From the NCBI RefSeq assembly GCF_011046735.1, contig NZ_CP049258.1, positions 6,838,001-6,902,000 of the forward strand: DNA of 64,000 nt, read 5' to 3'. This DNA is from Nordella sp. HKS 07. GTDB taxonomy: Bacteria > Pseudomonadota > Alphaproteobacteria > Rhizobiales > Aestuariivirgaceae. Both the position numbers and the translations under genes were made by a program. The notes under the pieces are model-generated. The model searched no databases, was not told the origin of the DNA, and saw nothing but the letters and a program-made list of their open reading frames with translations. Below are positions 43,199 to 50,902 of this stretch, in pieces; position 1 is the first letter of the stretch, and every line of letters begins with the position of its first letter.

Positions 43199-44079
43199 CG
43201 GTCGCGGATCCGCGGATCGAGCGCATCGCGCAGGCCGTCGCCGAGGAAGTTGAAACTCGTCACCGCCAGCGTGATGGCCAGGCCGGGGAAGACGGCGAGC
43301 CAGGGATCGACCTGGAAATCGCTCTGCGCATTGGTCAGCATGTTGCCCCAGCTCGCCTCGGGCGGCTGGATGCCGTAGCCCAGGAAGCTGATATAGCTTT
43401 CGAGCAGGATGGCATTCGCCGTATTGAGGGTCGCCGCGACCAGGACGGGTGCGAGCGTATTGGGCAGGATCTGGCGCAGGATGATGCGCCAGGACGGCGT
43501 GCCGATCATGCGTGCAGCGGCGATGAAGTCGGCCGATTTCAGCACCAGGATCTGCGAATAGACGATGCGCGCGATCTCCATCCAGCAGGTGAGACCGATC
43601 ATCAGCGCCATTGAAGCGAGACTCGGGGTTACGAAAGCGGCCACGAACAGAAGCAGGAACACGCTCGGAAAACACAGCATGATGTCGGTGAGCCGCATCA
43701 GCAGCACACCGATCCAACCACCGTAATAGGCGGCGAAGGCGCCGACCGAAAAACCGACAATGACCGTGACCAGCATCGCGGCGATCCCTACCGAAAGCGA
43801 GATCTGGCCCGCATACATAAGCCGGGTCAGCACGTCGCGTCCGAGATCGTCGCTGCCAAGTATGTGGCCCTCCGTCAAAGGCGGCGCATAGCGGTTGGCG
43901 ATGTCGAGCTCTTCGGGATCATGCGGCGCGAGCCAGGGCGCGCCCGCCGACCCGATCACCAGAATAGCCAGGATCACCAGCGCCAGCAGCGCCAGACGAT
44001 GGCGCAGCAGACGCCGCAACGCGCTGACGCGGCGCGGCGGTGCCAGAGCCTGGGTTTCGAGGACGGCGTCAGTCGTCAT
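43195..44079 (-). CDS. Peptide-type ABC transporter permease (OppC/DppC)
   Basis: 294 residues, six membrane helices; N-terminal LLRHRLALLALVILAILV, the loop HILGSDDLGRDVLTRLMYAGQISLSVG and the EAA motif region AARMIGTPSWRIILRQILPN. OppC-type N-terminal domain present. Overlaps oppD (4 bp) and oppB (11 bp). Confidence 0.92.
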   Translation of the reverse strand: MTTDAVLETQALAPPRRVSALRRLLRHRLALLALVILAILVIGSAGAPWLAPHDPEELDIANRYAPPLTEGHILGSDDLGRDVLTRLMYAGQISLSVGIAAMLVTVIVGFSVGAFAAYYGGWIGVLLMRLTDIMLCFPSVFLLLFVAAFVTPSLASMALMIGLTCWMEIARIVYSQILVLKSADFIAAARMIGTPSWRIILRQILPNTLAPVLVAATLNTANAILLESYISFLGYGIQPPEASWGNMLTNAQSDFQVDPWLAVFPGLAITLAVTSFNFLGDGLRDALDPRIRDR

Positions 44080-45025
44080 GGAGCTTCACCCGGGGATCGA
44101 CGAAGGCGACCACAATGTCAGCGAGCAGATTGCCCAGCACGACGACGACGGCGCCGACCATCAGGATCGCCATGAGGACCGGATAGTCGCGGGTGCTCAA
44201 CGCCGAGATGAACAGCAGCCCCATGCCGGGCCAGCTGAACACTGTTTCCGTGACGAGCGCGCCGCCGACGAGGAGCGGCAATTGCAGGCCGGCCAGCGCC
44301 ACCAGCGGCACCAGCGCTGCCCTGAGCCCGTGATTCACCAGGACGCGCGAGGATTTGAGCCCTTTGGCGCGCGCGGTGCGCACGAAATCCTGGTCGAGGA
44401 TGTCGATCATAGAGGAGCGCGTATAGCGGCTCCATTGCGCGACAAGCACCAGGGCCAGGACGGCGACCGGCAGCACCATATGGTGCAGCAGATCTAGGAA
44501 GCCGCCGCCGCTCATGCTCATCATGCCGCCTGCCGGAAACCAGCCAAGCGTCTGCGCGAAAAAGAAGATGGCGAGCAGCCCGAACCAGAAGGTCGGCAGC
44601 GACAAAGCGATCATGGCGCCAATGGCGGTCGCATAGTCGAAGACCGAATTGCGGCGCACCGCCGCCAGCGTGCCAGCGGCGACGCCGATCACCAGCGCCA
44701 ATGCCAGGCTCGACCCCATCAGCAGGAAAGTGGCCGGCAGGCGGTCCAGAACGATCTCGCGCACCTGCTGGCCGCCGAAGAAGCTGTACCCCCAGTTGCC
44801 GGTGACGAGCCCCCCTGCCCATTTGAGATATTGGACATAGACCGGCTTATCGAGGCCGAACAGCACCTTGACCCGCTCGATATCCTGGGCGGTGACCGTG
44901 GGGTTCAGCGTATAGACGGCCAGCGGCCCTCCCGGCGCCAGATGCATCAGCGCGAAGCCGACGATCGAGACGCCAAGCAGGAGGACCGCCGACTGGATGA
45001 GCCGGTTGATCAGGAAACGGGCCAT
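44069..45025 (-). CDS. Peptide-type ABC transporter permease (OppB/DppB)
   Basis: 318 residues, six helices; MARFLINRLIQSAVLLLGVSIVGFAL and LAPGGP are the DppB opening, and RTARAKGLKSSRVLVNHGLRAALVPLV contains the EAA-type loop. The stop lies 11 bp inside oppC. It follows the binding-protein gene by 32 bp. Confidence 0.92.
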   Translation of the reverse strand: MARFLINRLIQSAVLLLGVSIVGFALMHLAPGGPLAVYTLNPTVTAQDIERVKVLFGLDKPVYVQYLKWAGGLVTGNWGYSFFGGQQVREIVLDRLPATFLLMGSSLALALVIGVAAGTLAAVRRNSVFDYATAIGAMIALSLPTFWFGLLAIFFFAQTLGWFPAGGMMSMSGGGFLDLLHHMVLPVAVLALVLVAQWSRYTRSSMIDILDQDFVRTARAKGLKSSRVLVNHGLRAALVPLVALAGLQLPLLVGGALVTETVFSWPGMGLLFISALSTRDYPVLMAILMVGAVVVVLGNLLADIVVAFVDPRVKLHDD

Positions 45026-45057
45026 TCCCCGGATAATCTGGCTTCGTTCAGCTCAGG

Positions 45058-46743
45058 TCAACTCGCGGTCCAGTCCGCCGGATTCCAGGTGTTGATCGGC
45101 GTATAGGGATTGAGAACATAACCGCCGACGCGGTCTCTCACCCCGACGATGGTCTGATAGGCGAAGATCGGCGCGAAGGGCATTTCGTCCAGAAGGATTT
45201 CCTGGATGCGGTCATAGATAGGCTTGCGGTCGTCCTGTTTGACCGTCGCCGCTCCCTTGGCGCAGAGCCCGTCGATCTCTGGATTCTGGTACTGGACATA
45301 ATTGGAGCCGCTGCCGCCCTTGGCCGGGATCGACGTCGAGATGATGCGATCGCCGTAATCGGGATCGGGATAAAGCAAGGTATCCCAGCCGACCATGAGC
45401 GTGTCGAACTCGCTCTTCACTGTGTAATCGCCCCAGACCACCGAAGCCGGCATATTTTTGATGGTCATCTCGACATTGACCTTTTTCAGGTTCTGCTGGA
45501 CCAGTTGCTGGGCCTGCTCGCGTGCCTTGTTGCCGGCTGTGGTCGACATGGTGAAGGAGAGGCGCACCCCGTCCTTGGCCCTGACCCCGTCATCTGCAAC
45601 CTTCCAGCCCGCCTCATCGAGAAGGGCCGCGGCTTTGGCGGGGTCGAAGCCTGGATCAACCAGCTTGTTGTTGTAAGCCCAGTGGGTAGTCGGCAGATAG
45701 CTCAGCGTCGGAATAGGCACGCCGTAATAAACGGCGTCGATCCAGCCCTTCTTGTCGATCGCCATATAGATCGCCTTGCGCACGCGTTTGTCCGCGAATT
45801 GCGGCTTGCCGCAGTTGAAATAGATGAACTCGACGAAGGGCGACGCGCTCGGCGAGACCTTGCAGTTGGGCAGCGTCTTGGCCTTGGCGTAGAGCAAGGG
45901 CGGAATGCCCTGCAGCTCATAAATATCGACCTCGCCGGTCTGGAACTGGGCATAGAGCGTCTGCTGGTCCGGCACATATTTCTGGATCAGCGAGGTGAGC
46001 TTCGGCGCGCCACCGTGATAATCGGGATTGGGCTCGAACTCGATATGGCTGCCGGCGACCCGGTTCTTGAACTTGAACGGCCCCGTGCCAATCGGCGAAG
46101 TATTGAACGGCGCCGTGTTGATGTCGATGCCGCTCAATATGTGCTTCGGAATGATGCTCGTCTTTTGCCACGACACCACATAGGGGGCATAGCTCTCCTT
46201 GAGCTTGACGCGCACGGTGTGGTCGTCGACCGCTTCGTAGCTTTCGGCATGCTCATGGCCGTTGCGGCTGCGCACCACCACCTTCGGATCGCGGATGACG
46301 TCGAGCGTGAAGATCACGTCGGCGGCCGTGAAGGGCTTGCCATCATGCCATTTGACATCGGGGCGCAGCTTGATCGTCCAGGTCAGGCCGTCGGCGGACA
46401 GGCCGCCATTCTCCTGGGTCGGAATCTCGGCGGCAAGATTGGCGATGAGCTTGCCTTCGGGGTCGAATTTCCATAGCGCATCGAAGACGATGAATTCGAC
46501 CGAGGTCTCGACCCCGGTATTCACATAGAGCAGCGGGTTGAAATTCACTGCTTCCTGGGTGACGCCGATCACCAACTGACCGGCTGCCGCGGCATTTGCG
46601 GGCTGCGCGCCAAGACCAGACAAAGCCGCGGCACCGAGGCCGCCGGCGAAAGGCAGCGTCAGGCCAAGCAGGCTGCCGGAGCGCAAAAGTTCCCGGCGGT
46701 TGAGCGAAGCGACTGGCAGTTCATCGGCGACGTCACTCATCAT
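45058..46743 (-). CDS. Peptide-type ABC transporter binding protein (SBP family 5)
   Basis: 561 residues. Twin-Arg-like signal NRRELLRSGSLLGLTLPFAGG, cleavage near AANA-AAA. The family-5 pattern is clear: YEPLL-like NFNPLLYVNTGVETS, WTIKLRPDVKWHDGKPFTAADVIFT, GTGPFKFKNRVAGSHIEFEPNPDY, RKAIYMAIDKKGWID. Such proteins bind peptides, opines, nickel, sugars or betaines. Its divergent neighbours are demethylating flavoenzymes, so an N-methylated compound is the likely ligand. A tandem ATGATG start follows aaagggagtgaa. Confidence 0.9.
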   Translation of the reverse strand: MMSDVADELPVASLNRRELLRSGSLLGLTLPFAGGLGAAALSGLGAQPANAAAAGQLVIGVTQEAVNFNPLLYVNTGVETSVEFIVFDALWKFDPEGKLIANLAAEIPTQENGGLSADGLTWTIKLRPDVKWHDGKPFTAADVIFTLDVIRDPKVVVRSRNGHEHAESYEAVDDHTVRVKLKESYAPYVVSWQKTSIIPKHILSGIDINTAPFNTSPIGTGPFKFKNRVAGSHIEFEPNPDYHGGAPKLTSLIQKYVPDQQTLYAQFQTGEVDIYELQGIPPLLYAKAKTLPNCKVSPSASPFVEFIYFNCGKPQFADKRVRKAIYMAIDKKGWIDAVYYGVPIPTLSYLPTTHWAYNNKLVDPGFDPAKAAALLDEAGWKVADDGVRAKDGVRLSFTMSTTAGNKAREQAQQLVQQNLKKVNVEMTIKNMPASVVWGDYTVKSEFDTLMVGWDTLLYPDPDYGDRIISTSIPAKGGSGSNYVQYQNPEIDGLCAKGAATVKQDDRKPIYDRIQEILLDEMPFAPIFAYQTIVGVRDRVGGYVLNPYTPINTWNPADWTAS

Positions 46744-46809
46744 TTCACTCCCTTTGTTTTGCGGTCTTGCCGACCGTAGGTAAACCCCAAAGCTAACTCA
46801 TCAAACATA

Positions 46810-46830
46810 ACTAGACAAGCATGTACACTA
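46810..46830. promoter_or_regulatory. Operator candidate, copy 1, in the opp / demethylase divergent gap
   Basis: Fits ACTAGACA-N4-TGT-N2-ACTA, here with spacer AGCA. Second copy at 46876-46896, same orientation, 66 bp away. Closer to the opp side (binding protein starts at 46743). Confidence 0.5.
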
Positions 46831-46875
46831 ACTCCTTCAGTTGCGGCGCAGCATATTGCAGGTGCTAAGCAGAGT

Positions 46876-46896
46876 ACTAGACATATGTGTCTACTA
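46876..46896. promoter_or_regulatory. Operator candidate, copy 2, in the opp / demethylase divergent gap
   Basis: Fits ACTAGACA-N4-TGT-N2-ACTA; here the core TAGACA-TATG-TGTCTA is a perfect dyad with 6-bp arms. It lies 35 bp before the ATG of the demethylase gene. The TetR regulator at the end of that operon is the obvious candidate protein. Confidence 0.55.
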
Positions 46897-46931
46897 AGCC
46901 TAGCCTGCCGCTCCGGTGAAGGAGATACGGC

Positions 46932-49346
46932 ATGAAATCGCATTATCGGGCAGTGGTGATCGGCGGCGGCGTGGTGGGAGCATCCGTCCTCTATCACATG
47001 GCGAAATTCGGCTGGACCGATGTGGTCCTGGTCGAGCGTGAGGTGCTGACCGCCGGCTCGAGCTGGCATGCCGCCGGTGGCTTTCATGCTTTGAACGCCG
47101 ATCCCAATATCGCAGCACTCCAGGCCTATACGATCGACCTCCTCTCGGAAGTCGAGAAGGAATCCGGCCAGGACATCGGCATGCACATGACGGGCGGTAT
47201 TTCCATTGCCTCCGCGCCTGCACGCTGGGAGTGGCTCAAGGCTTCCTACCGCATCTTCCAGACCATGGGGATCGACGACGTCCATCTCGTCGGCGTCGAC
47301 GAGATCCGCAAGCGCTGCCCCATCCTCAACACGGAAGGCGTGCTGGGCGGGCTTTATGCGGCAAGGGAAGGCCATATCGATCCGTCCGGAACCGTGCATG
47401 CCTATGCTAAGGCCGCGCGCCGTCGTGGCGCAACGGTGATCGAGCACAATCGTGTAATCGAGCTCAAGCTCAGGCCCGACGGCCATTGGGACGTGGTGAC
47501 GGAACAGGGAACGATTGTCGCCGAGCATGTCGTCAACGCCGCCGGCCTGTGGGCCAAGCGGGTTGGACGCATGGCAGGCATCGAACTGCCTGTCTCGCCG
47601 ATGGAGCACCACTATCTTGTTACCGAGGCCCTCCCCGAGATCAAGGCGCTCGACGAAGAGCTGCCGCTGATCGTCGACCTCGAAGGCTTCACCTATATGC
47701 GCCAGGAGCAGAAAGGCATGCTGCTCGGCATTTACGAGATCAATCACAAGCACTGGAACATGGACGGTGCGCCATGGGACTATGGCATCGAATTGATCCA
47801 GGAGGACAAGGACCGCATTGCCGATGAGCTGGCTTTGGGTTTCAGCCGCTATCCCTGTCTTGAGACGGCGGGAATCAAGCGCTGGGTGAATGGCGCCTTC
47901 ACCTTCTCGCCGGACGGCAACCCGCTGGTCGGGCCGGTGCGCGGCGTGCCGAATTACTGGGTCGCCTGCGGCGTCATGGCCGGCTTCCTGCAAGGCGGCG
48001 GCGTCGGCAAGTCGCTGGCCGAATGGATGATCCATGGCGAGCCGGAGGCCGATGTCTTCGGCATGGACGTCGCCCGCTATGGCGACTTCGCCGCGAACCG
48101 CGACTATATCCGCCAGACGACCGGCCAGTTCTACTCGCGCCGCTTCGTCATGAGTTATCCCAATGAGCAGCTGCCGGCTGGCCGGCCGCTGAAGACGGCG
48201 GGCGCGCATGACGCGATGACCGCCGCGGGCGCCCGCTGGGGCAATTCCTGGGGCATGGAAGTGCCCCTTTATTTCGCGCCCAGGGATTTCGAGGAGCCAC
48301 CGACCCTCAAGCGCTCCGCCGCTTTCGATCTTGTCGGCGAGGAATGCCGCAAAGTCCGCTCCGGCGTAGGCCTTCTCGATATCACGGCCTTCTCCCGCTA
48401 CGAAGTGACGGGCCCCGGTGCCGCGCGCTGGCTCGACCGCCTCCTTGCGTGCAAACTGCCCAAGCCCGGTCGCGCCCGGCTGGCGCCGATGCTGGGCGAG
48501 AACGGCAGGCTCAAGGGTGATCTGACCGTCTTCAACTGGGGCGACGGCACCTGGTGGATCATGGGCTCCTATTATCTCCGGCAATGGCATATGCGCTGGT
48601 TCGAGCAGCATCTGGCCGACGGCGTCGCCGTGCGCGACATTTCCGACGATGTAGTAGGTTTCTCGCTGGCAGGTCCCGCCGCGCGCCAGGTGCTCGAACG
48701 CGTGACGCATGAGGATGTCTCGCACAAGGCTTTCGGCTTCCTCGCCTGCCGCACCCTCGATGTCGGGCTGATCCGCGCCAAGGTCGGCCGGCTCTCGGTC
48801 GTCGGCGAGCTTGGCTACGAGATCAGCTGCCGGGCCAACGAGCATGCGACACTGAGGCGGACGCTTCTCGAAGCCGGCCACGATCTTGGCGTCGTCGAAT
48901 ATGGCTTCGGCGCCGTCAATGCCTTGCGGCTCGAAAAGAGTTTCGGCATCTGGTCGCGTGAATTCACCCAAGGCTATACGGCCGCTGAAACCGGCATGGA
49001 CCGCTGGATCGCTTTCGAGAAGGGGGAATTCATCGGCCGCGACGCCGCTCTGAAGGAAAGAGAGGACGGCAAGCCGCGGCGGACGCTCGTCACGCTGGAG
49101 ATCGATGCCGAGGATGCCGACGCCGGTGGCTATGAGCCGGTCTGGGACAAGGGACACCGGGTCGGCTTCATCACCTCGGGCGGCTATGGCCATACCGTCC
49201 GCAAGAGCCTGGCGATGGCGCTGGTCGAGCAGGAGGCGGCCGAAATCGGCCGAGGGCTGTCCACCCATATCGTCGGCGTCGAACGGGCCGCGCGTGTCAT
49301 TCCCGCCTCCCCCTATGATCCGGAAGGAAGGAAGTTGCGCGCATGA
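46932..49346 (+). CDS. Dimethylglycine dehydrogenase-like FAD/folate enzyme (DAO + GcvT)
   Basis: 804 residues. N-terminal DAO domain with AVVIGGGVVGASVLYHMAK, and SSWHAAGGF, whose H46 corresponds to the His that holds FAD covalently in dimethylglycine dehydrogenase. The C-terminal half is a GcvT aminomethyltransferase-like tetrahydrofolate domain (SGVGLLDITAFSRYEVTGPGAARWLDRL, EFIGRDAAL, GYGHTVRKSLAMALV). It demethylates an N-methyl amine, passing formaldehyde to folate. Strong gaaggagatacggc before the ATG. First gene of the operon with the sarcosine-oxidase subunits. Confidence 0.88.
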   Translation: MKSHYRAVVIGGGVVGASVLYHMAKFGWTDVVLVEREVLTAGSSWHAAGGFHALNADPNIAALQAYTIDLLSEVEKESGQDIGMHMTGGISIASAPARWEWLKASYRIFQTMGIDDVHLVGVDEIRKRCPILNTEGVLGGLYAAREGHIDPSGTVHAYAKAARRRGATVIEHNRVIELKLRPDGHWDVVTEQGTIVAEHVVNAAGLWAKRVGRMAGIELPVSPMEHHYLVTEALPEIKALDEELPLIVDLEGFTYMRQEQKGMLLGIYEINHKHWNMDGAPWDYGIELIQEDKDRIADELALGFSRYPCLETAGIKRWVNGAFTFSPDGNPLVGPVRGVPNYWVACGVMAGFLQGGGVGKSLAEWMIHGEPEADVFGMDVARYGDFAANRDYIRQTTGQFYSRRFVMSYPNEQLPAGRPLKTAGAHDAMTAAGARWGNSWGMEVPLYFAPRDFEEPPTLKRSAAFDLVGEECRKVRSGVGLLDITAFSRYEVTGPGAARWLDRLLACKLPKPGRARLAPMLGENGRLKGDLTVFNWGDGTWWIMGSYYLRQWHMRWFEQHLADGVAVRDISDDVVGFSLAGPAARQVLERVTHEDVSHKAFGFLACRTLDVGLIRAKVGRLSVVGELGYEISCRANEHATLRRTLLEAGHDLGVVEYGFGAVNALRLEKSFGIWSREFTQGYTAAETGMDRWIAFEKGEFIGRDAALKEREDGKPRRTLVTLEIDAEDADAGGYEPVWDKGHRVGFITSGGYGHTVRKSLAMALVEQEAAEIGRGLSTHIVGVERAARVIPASPYDPEGRKLRA

Positions 49347-49365
49347 GCGCCAGGACACCCGCCAG

Positions 49366-50619
49366 ATGACCCGCCGCTATTCCGCCTTCTCACTTTTCAA
49401 GGAGGGATTGGCCGGCCAGACGGGATGGGAACCCGCCTGGCGGTCGCCTGCCCCCCGCAAGACCTATGATGCGATCATCATCGGCGGCGGCGGCCACGGC
49501 CTCGCCACGGCCTATTACCTCGCCAGGACGCATGGCATCGCCAATGTCGCGGTTCTGGAAAAGGGCTGGATCGGCGGCGGCAATACCGGGCGCAACACCA
49601 CCGTCGTGCGCTCCAACTACTATTATCCCGAAAGCGTGGCGCTCTACGGCTTGGCGCACCGGCTCTATGAGGGCCTGGCGAAGGAGCTGAACTACAACAT
49701 TATGCTCTCGCAGCGCGGCATGATCTCGCTCTGCCACAGCATGATCGAGATGGAAATCGCCGCGCGCACGGTCAACGCCATGCAGATCAACGGCACCGAT
49801 GCGGAGCTTTATTCGGTGGAGGATGTGCGCCGGGTGGCGCCGATCTTCAATTTTTCGCCTGCGGCGCGCTTTCCGGTGTTTGGGGGCGTTTGGCAGGGTC
49901 GAGCGGGCACAGCGCGCCATGACGCGGTGGCTTGGGGCTATGCGCGCGCCGCGAATAGCCTTGGCGTCGACATCATCCAGAATTGCGAAGTCACGGATTT
50001 CATCGTCGCAGGCGGGCGTTGCCGCGGTGTCGAGACCACACGGGGCGAGATGCGTGCCGAGCGCATCGGTATGGCCGTCGCCGGGCACTCCTCGGTACTC
50101 GCCGCCAAAGCCGGTTTTCGCCTGCCGATCAATTCCTATGCCTTGCAGGCCTGCGTGTCGGAGCCGGTCAAGCCGATCCTCGACACCGTCGTTCTCTCGC
50201 CCGGCACCGGCGTCTATGTCAGCCAATCGGACAAGGGCGAGATCGTCATCGGCGGCGCGCTCGACCGCATTCCCTCTTACGGCCAGCGCGGCAATCTGCC
50301 CACGCTCGAAGGCGTGATCGCGGGCCTCCTCGAGATGTTTCCCGCTTTCGGCCAGCTCAAGCTGATGCGGCAATGGGCCGGCATTGTCGATGTGGTGCCC
50401 GACTCCTCGCCGATCATCGGCGAATCGCCCTTGCCGGGCCTGTTCCTCAATTGCGGCTGGGGCACCGGCGGCTTCAAGGCCATTCCGGCCGGCGGCACGC
50501 TGCTCGCGCATCTTCTCGCCACCGGCCGGCACAATGACATAAGCCGCCCCTTCGATCTCGACCGCTTCGTCACCGGAAAGCTCATCGACGAGGCGGCCGG
50601 CTCCGGCATCGCGCATTAA
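49366..50619 (+). CDS. soxB: Sarcosine oxidase-type beta subunit
   Basis: 417 residues. FAD-binding DAIIIGGGGHGLATAYYLA at residue 35, GNTGRNTTVVRSNYYYPES, and ARHDAVAWGYARAA, where H185 matches the His that binds FMN covalently in heterotetrameric sarcosine oxidase. The C-terminus has NCGWGTGGFKAIPAGG. It is the catalytic subunit that oxidises the N-methyl group. Start at 49366 inside a weak ribosome context, 20 bp after the previous stop. Confidence 0.9.
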   Translation: MTRRYSAFSLFKEGLAGQTGWEPAWRSPAPRKTYDAIIIGGGGHGLATAYYLARTHGIANVAVLEKGWIGGGNTGRNTTVVRSNYYYPESVALYGLAHRLYEGLAKELNYNIMLSQRGMISLCHSMIEMEIAARTVNAMQINGTDAELYSVEDVRRVAPIFNFSPAARFPVFGGVWQGRAGTARHDAVAWGYARAANSLGVDIIQNCEVTDFIVAGGRCRGVETTRGEMRAERIGMAVAGHSSVLAAKAGFRLPINSYALQACVSEPVKPILDTVVLSPGTGVYVSQSDKGEIVIGGALDRIPSYGQRGNLPTLEGVIAGLLEMFPAFGQLKLMRQWAGIVDVVPDSSPIIGESPLPGLFLNCGWGTGGFKAIPAGGTLLAHLLATGRHNDISRPFDLDRFVTGKLIDEAAGSGIAH

Positions 50620-50632
50620 GGCAGGACAGACC

Positions 50633-50902
50633 ATGCAGATATTCATTTGTCCCTTCTGTGGCCCGCGCGAGGAAAGCGAATTCCACTATGGCGGCGATGC
50701 CGGCAATGCGCGCCCCGAAGGCGCCGATGTGCCGGCCGAACGCTGGGGGGACTACCTTTACATGCGCAATAATCCGAAGGGTGCCGCCCGCGAGGTCTGG
50801 GTCCACATGGCTTGCGGCGAATTCTTCGTGATGGAGCGTGACAGCGTCGGCCACACCGTCACCGCGACGCACGCGCTCACAGATGGAAAGCACCCCGAAT
50901 GA
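50633..50902 (+). CDS. soxD: Sarcosine oxidase-type delta subunit (zinc)
   Basis: 89 residues: MQIFICPFCGPREESEFHYGG opening, YLYMRNNPKGAAREVWVH, then ACGEFF. C6, C9, H58 and C61 are placed for the structural zinc site of SoxD. The family motif usually reads H-x3-C; here it is H-x2-C, a minor shift. The stop overlaps soxA (ATGA). Confidence 0.9.
   Translation: MQIFICPFCGPREESEFHYGGDAGNARPEGADVPAERWGDYLYMRNNPKGAAREVWVHMACGEFFVMERDSVGHTVTATHALTDGKHPE

Noticed and set aside
46740-49358. 872-residue open frame on the minus strand opposite the demethylase gene
   Set aside because: The plus-strand frame encodes a complete DAO-GcvT enzyme; the antisense frame is an artefact of GC-rich codon bias and shows no family motif.
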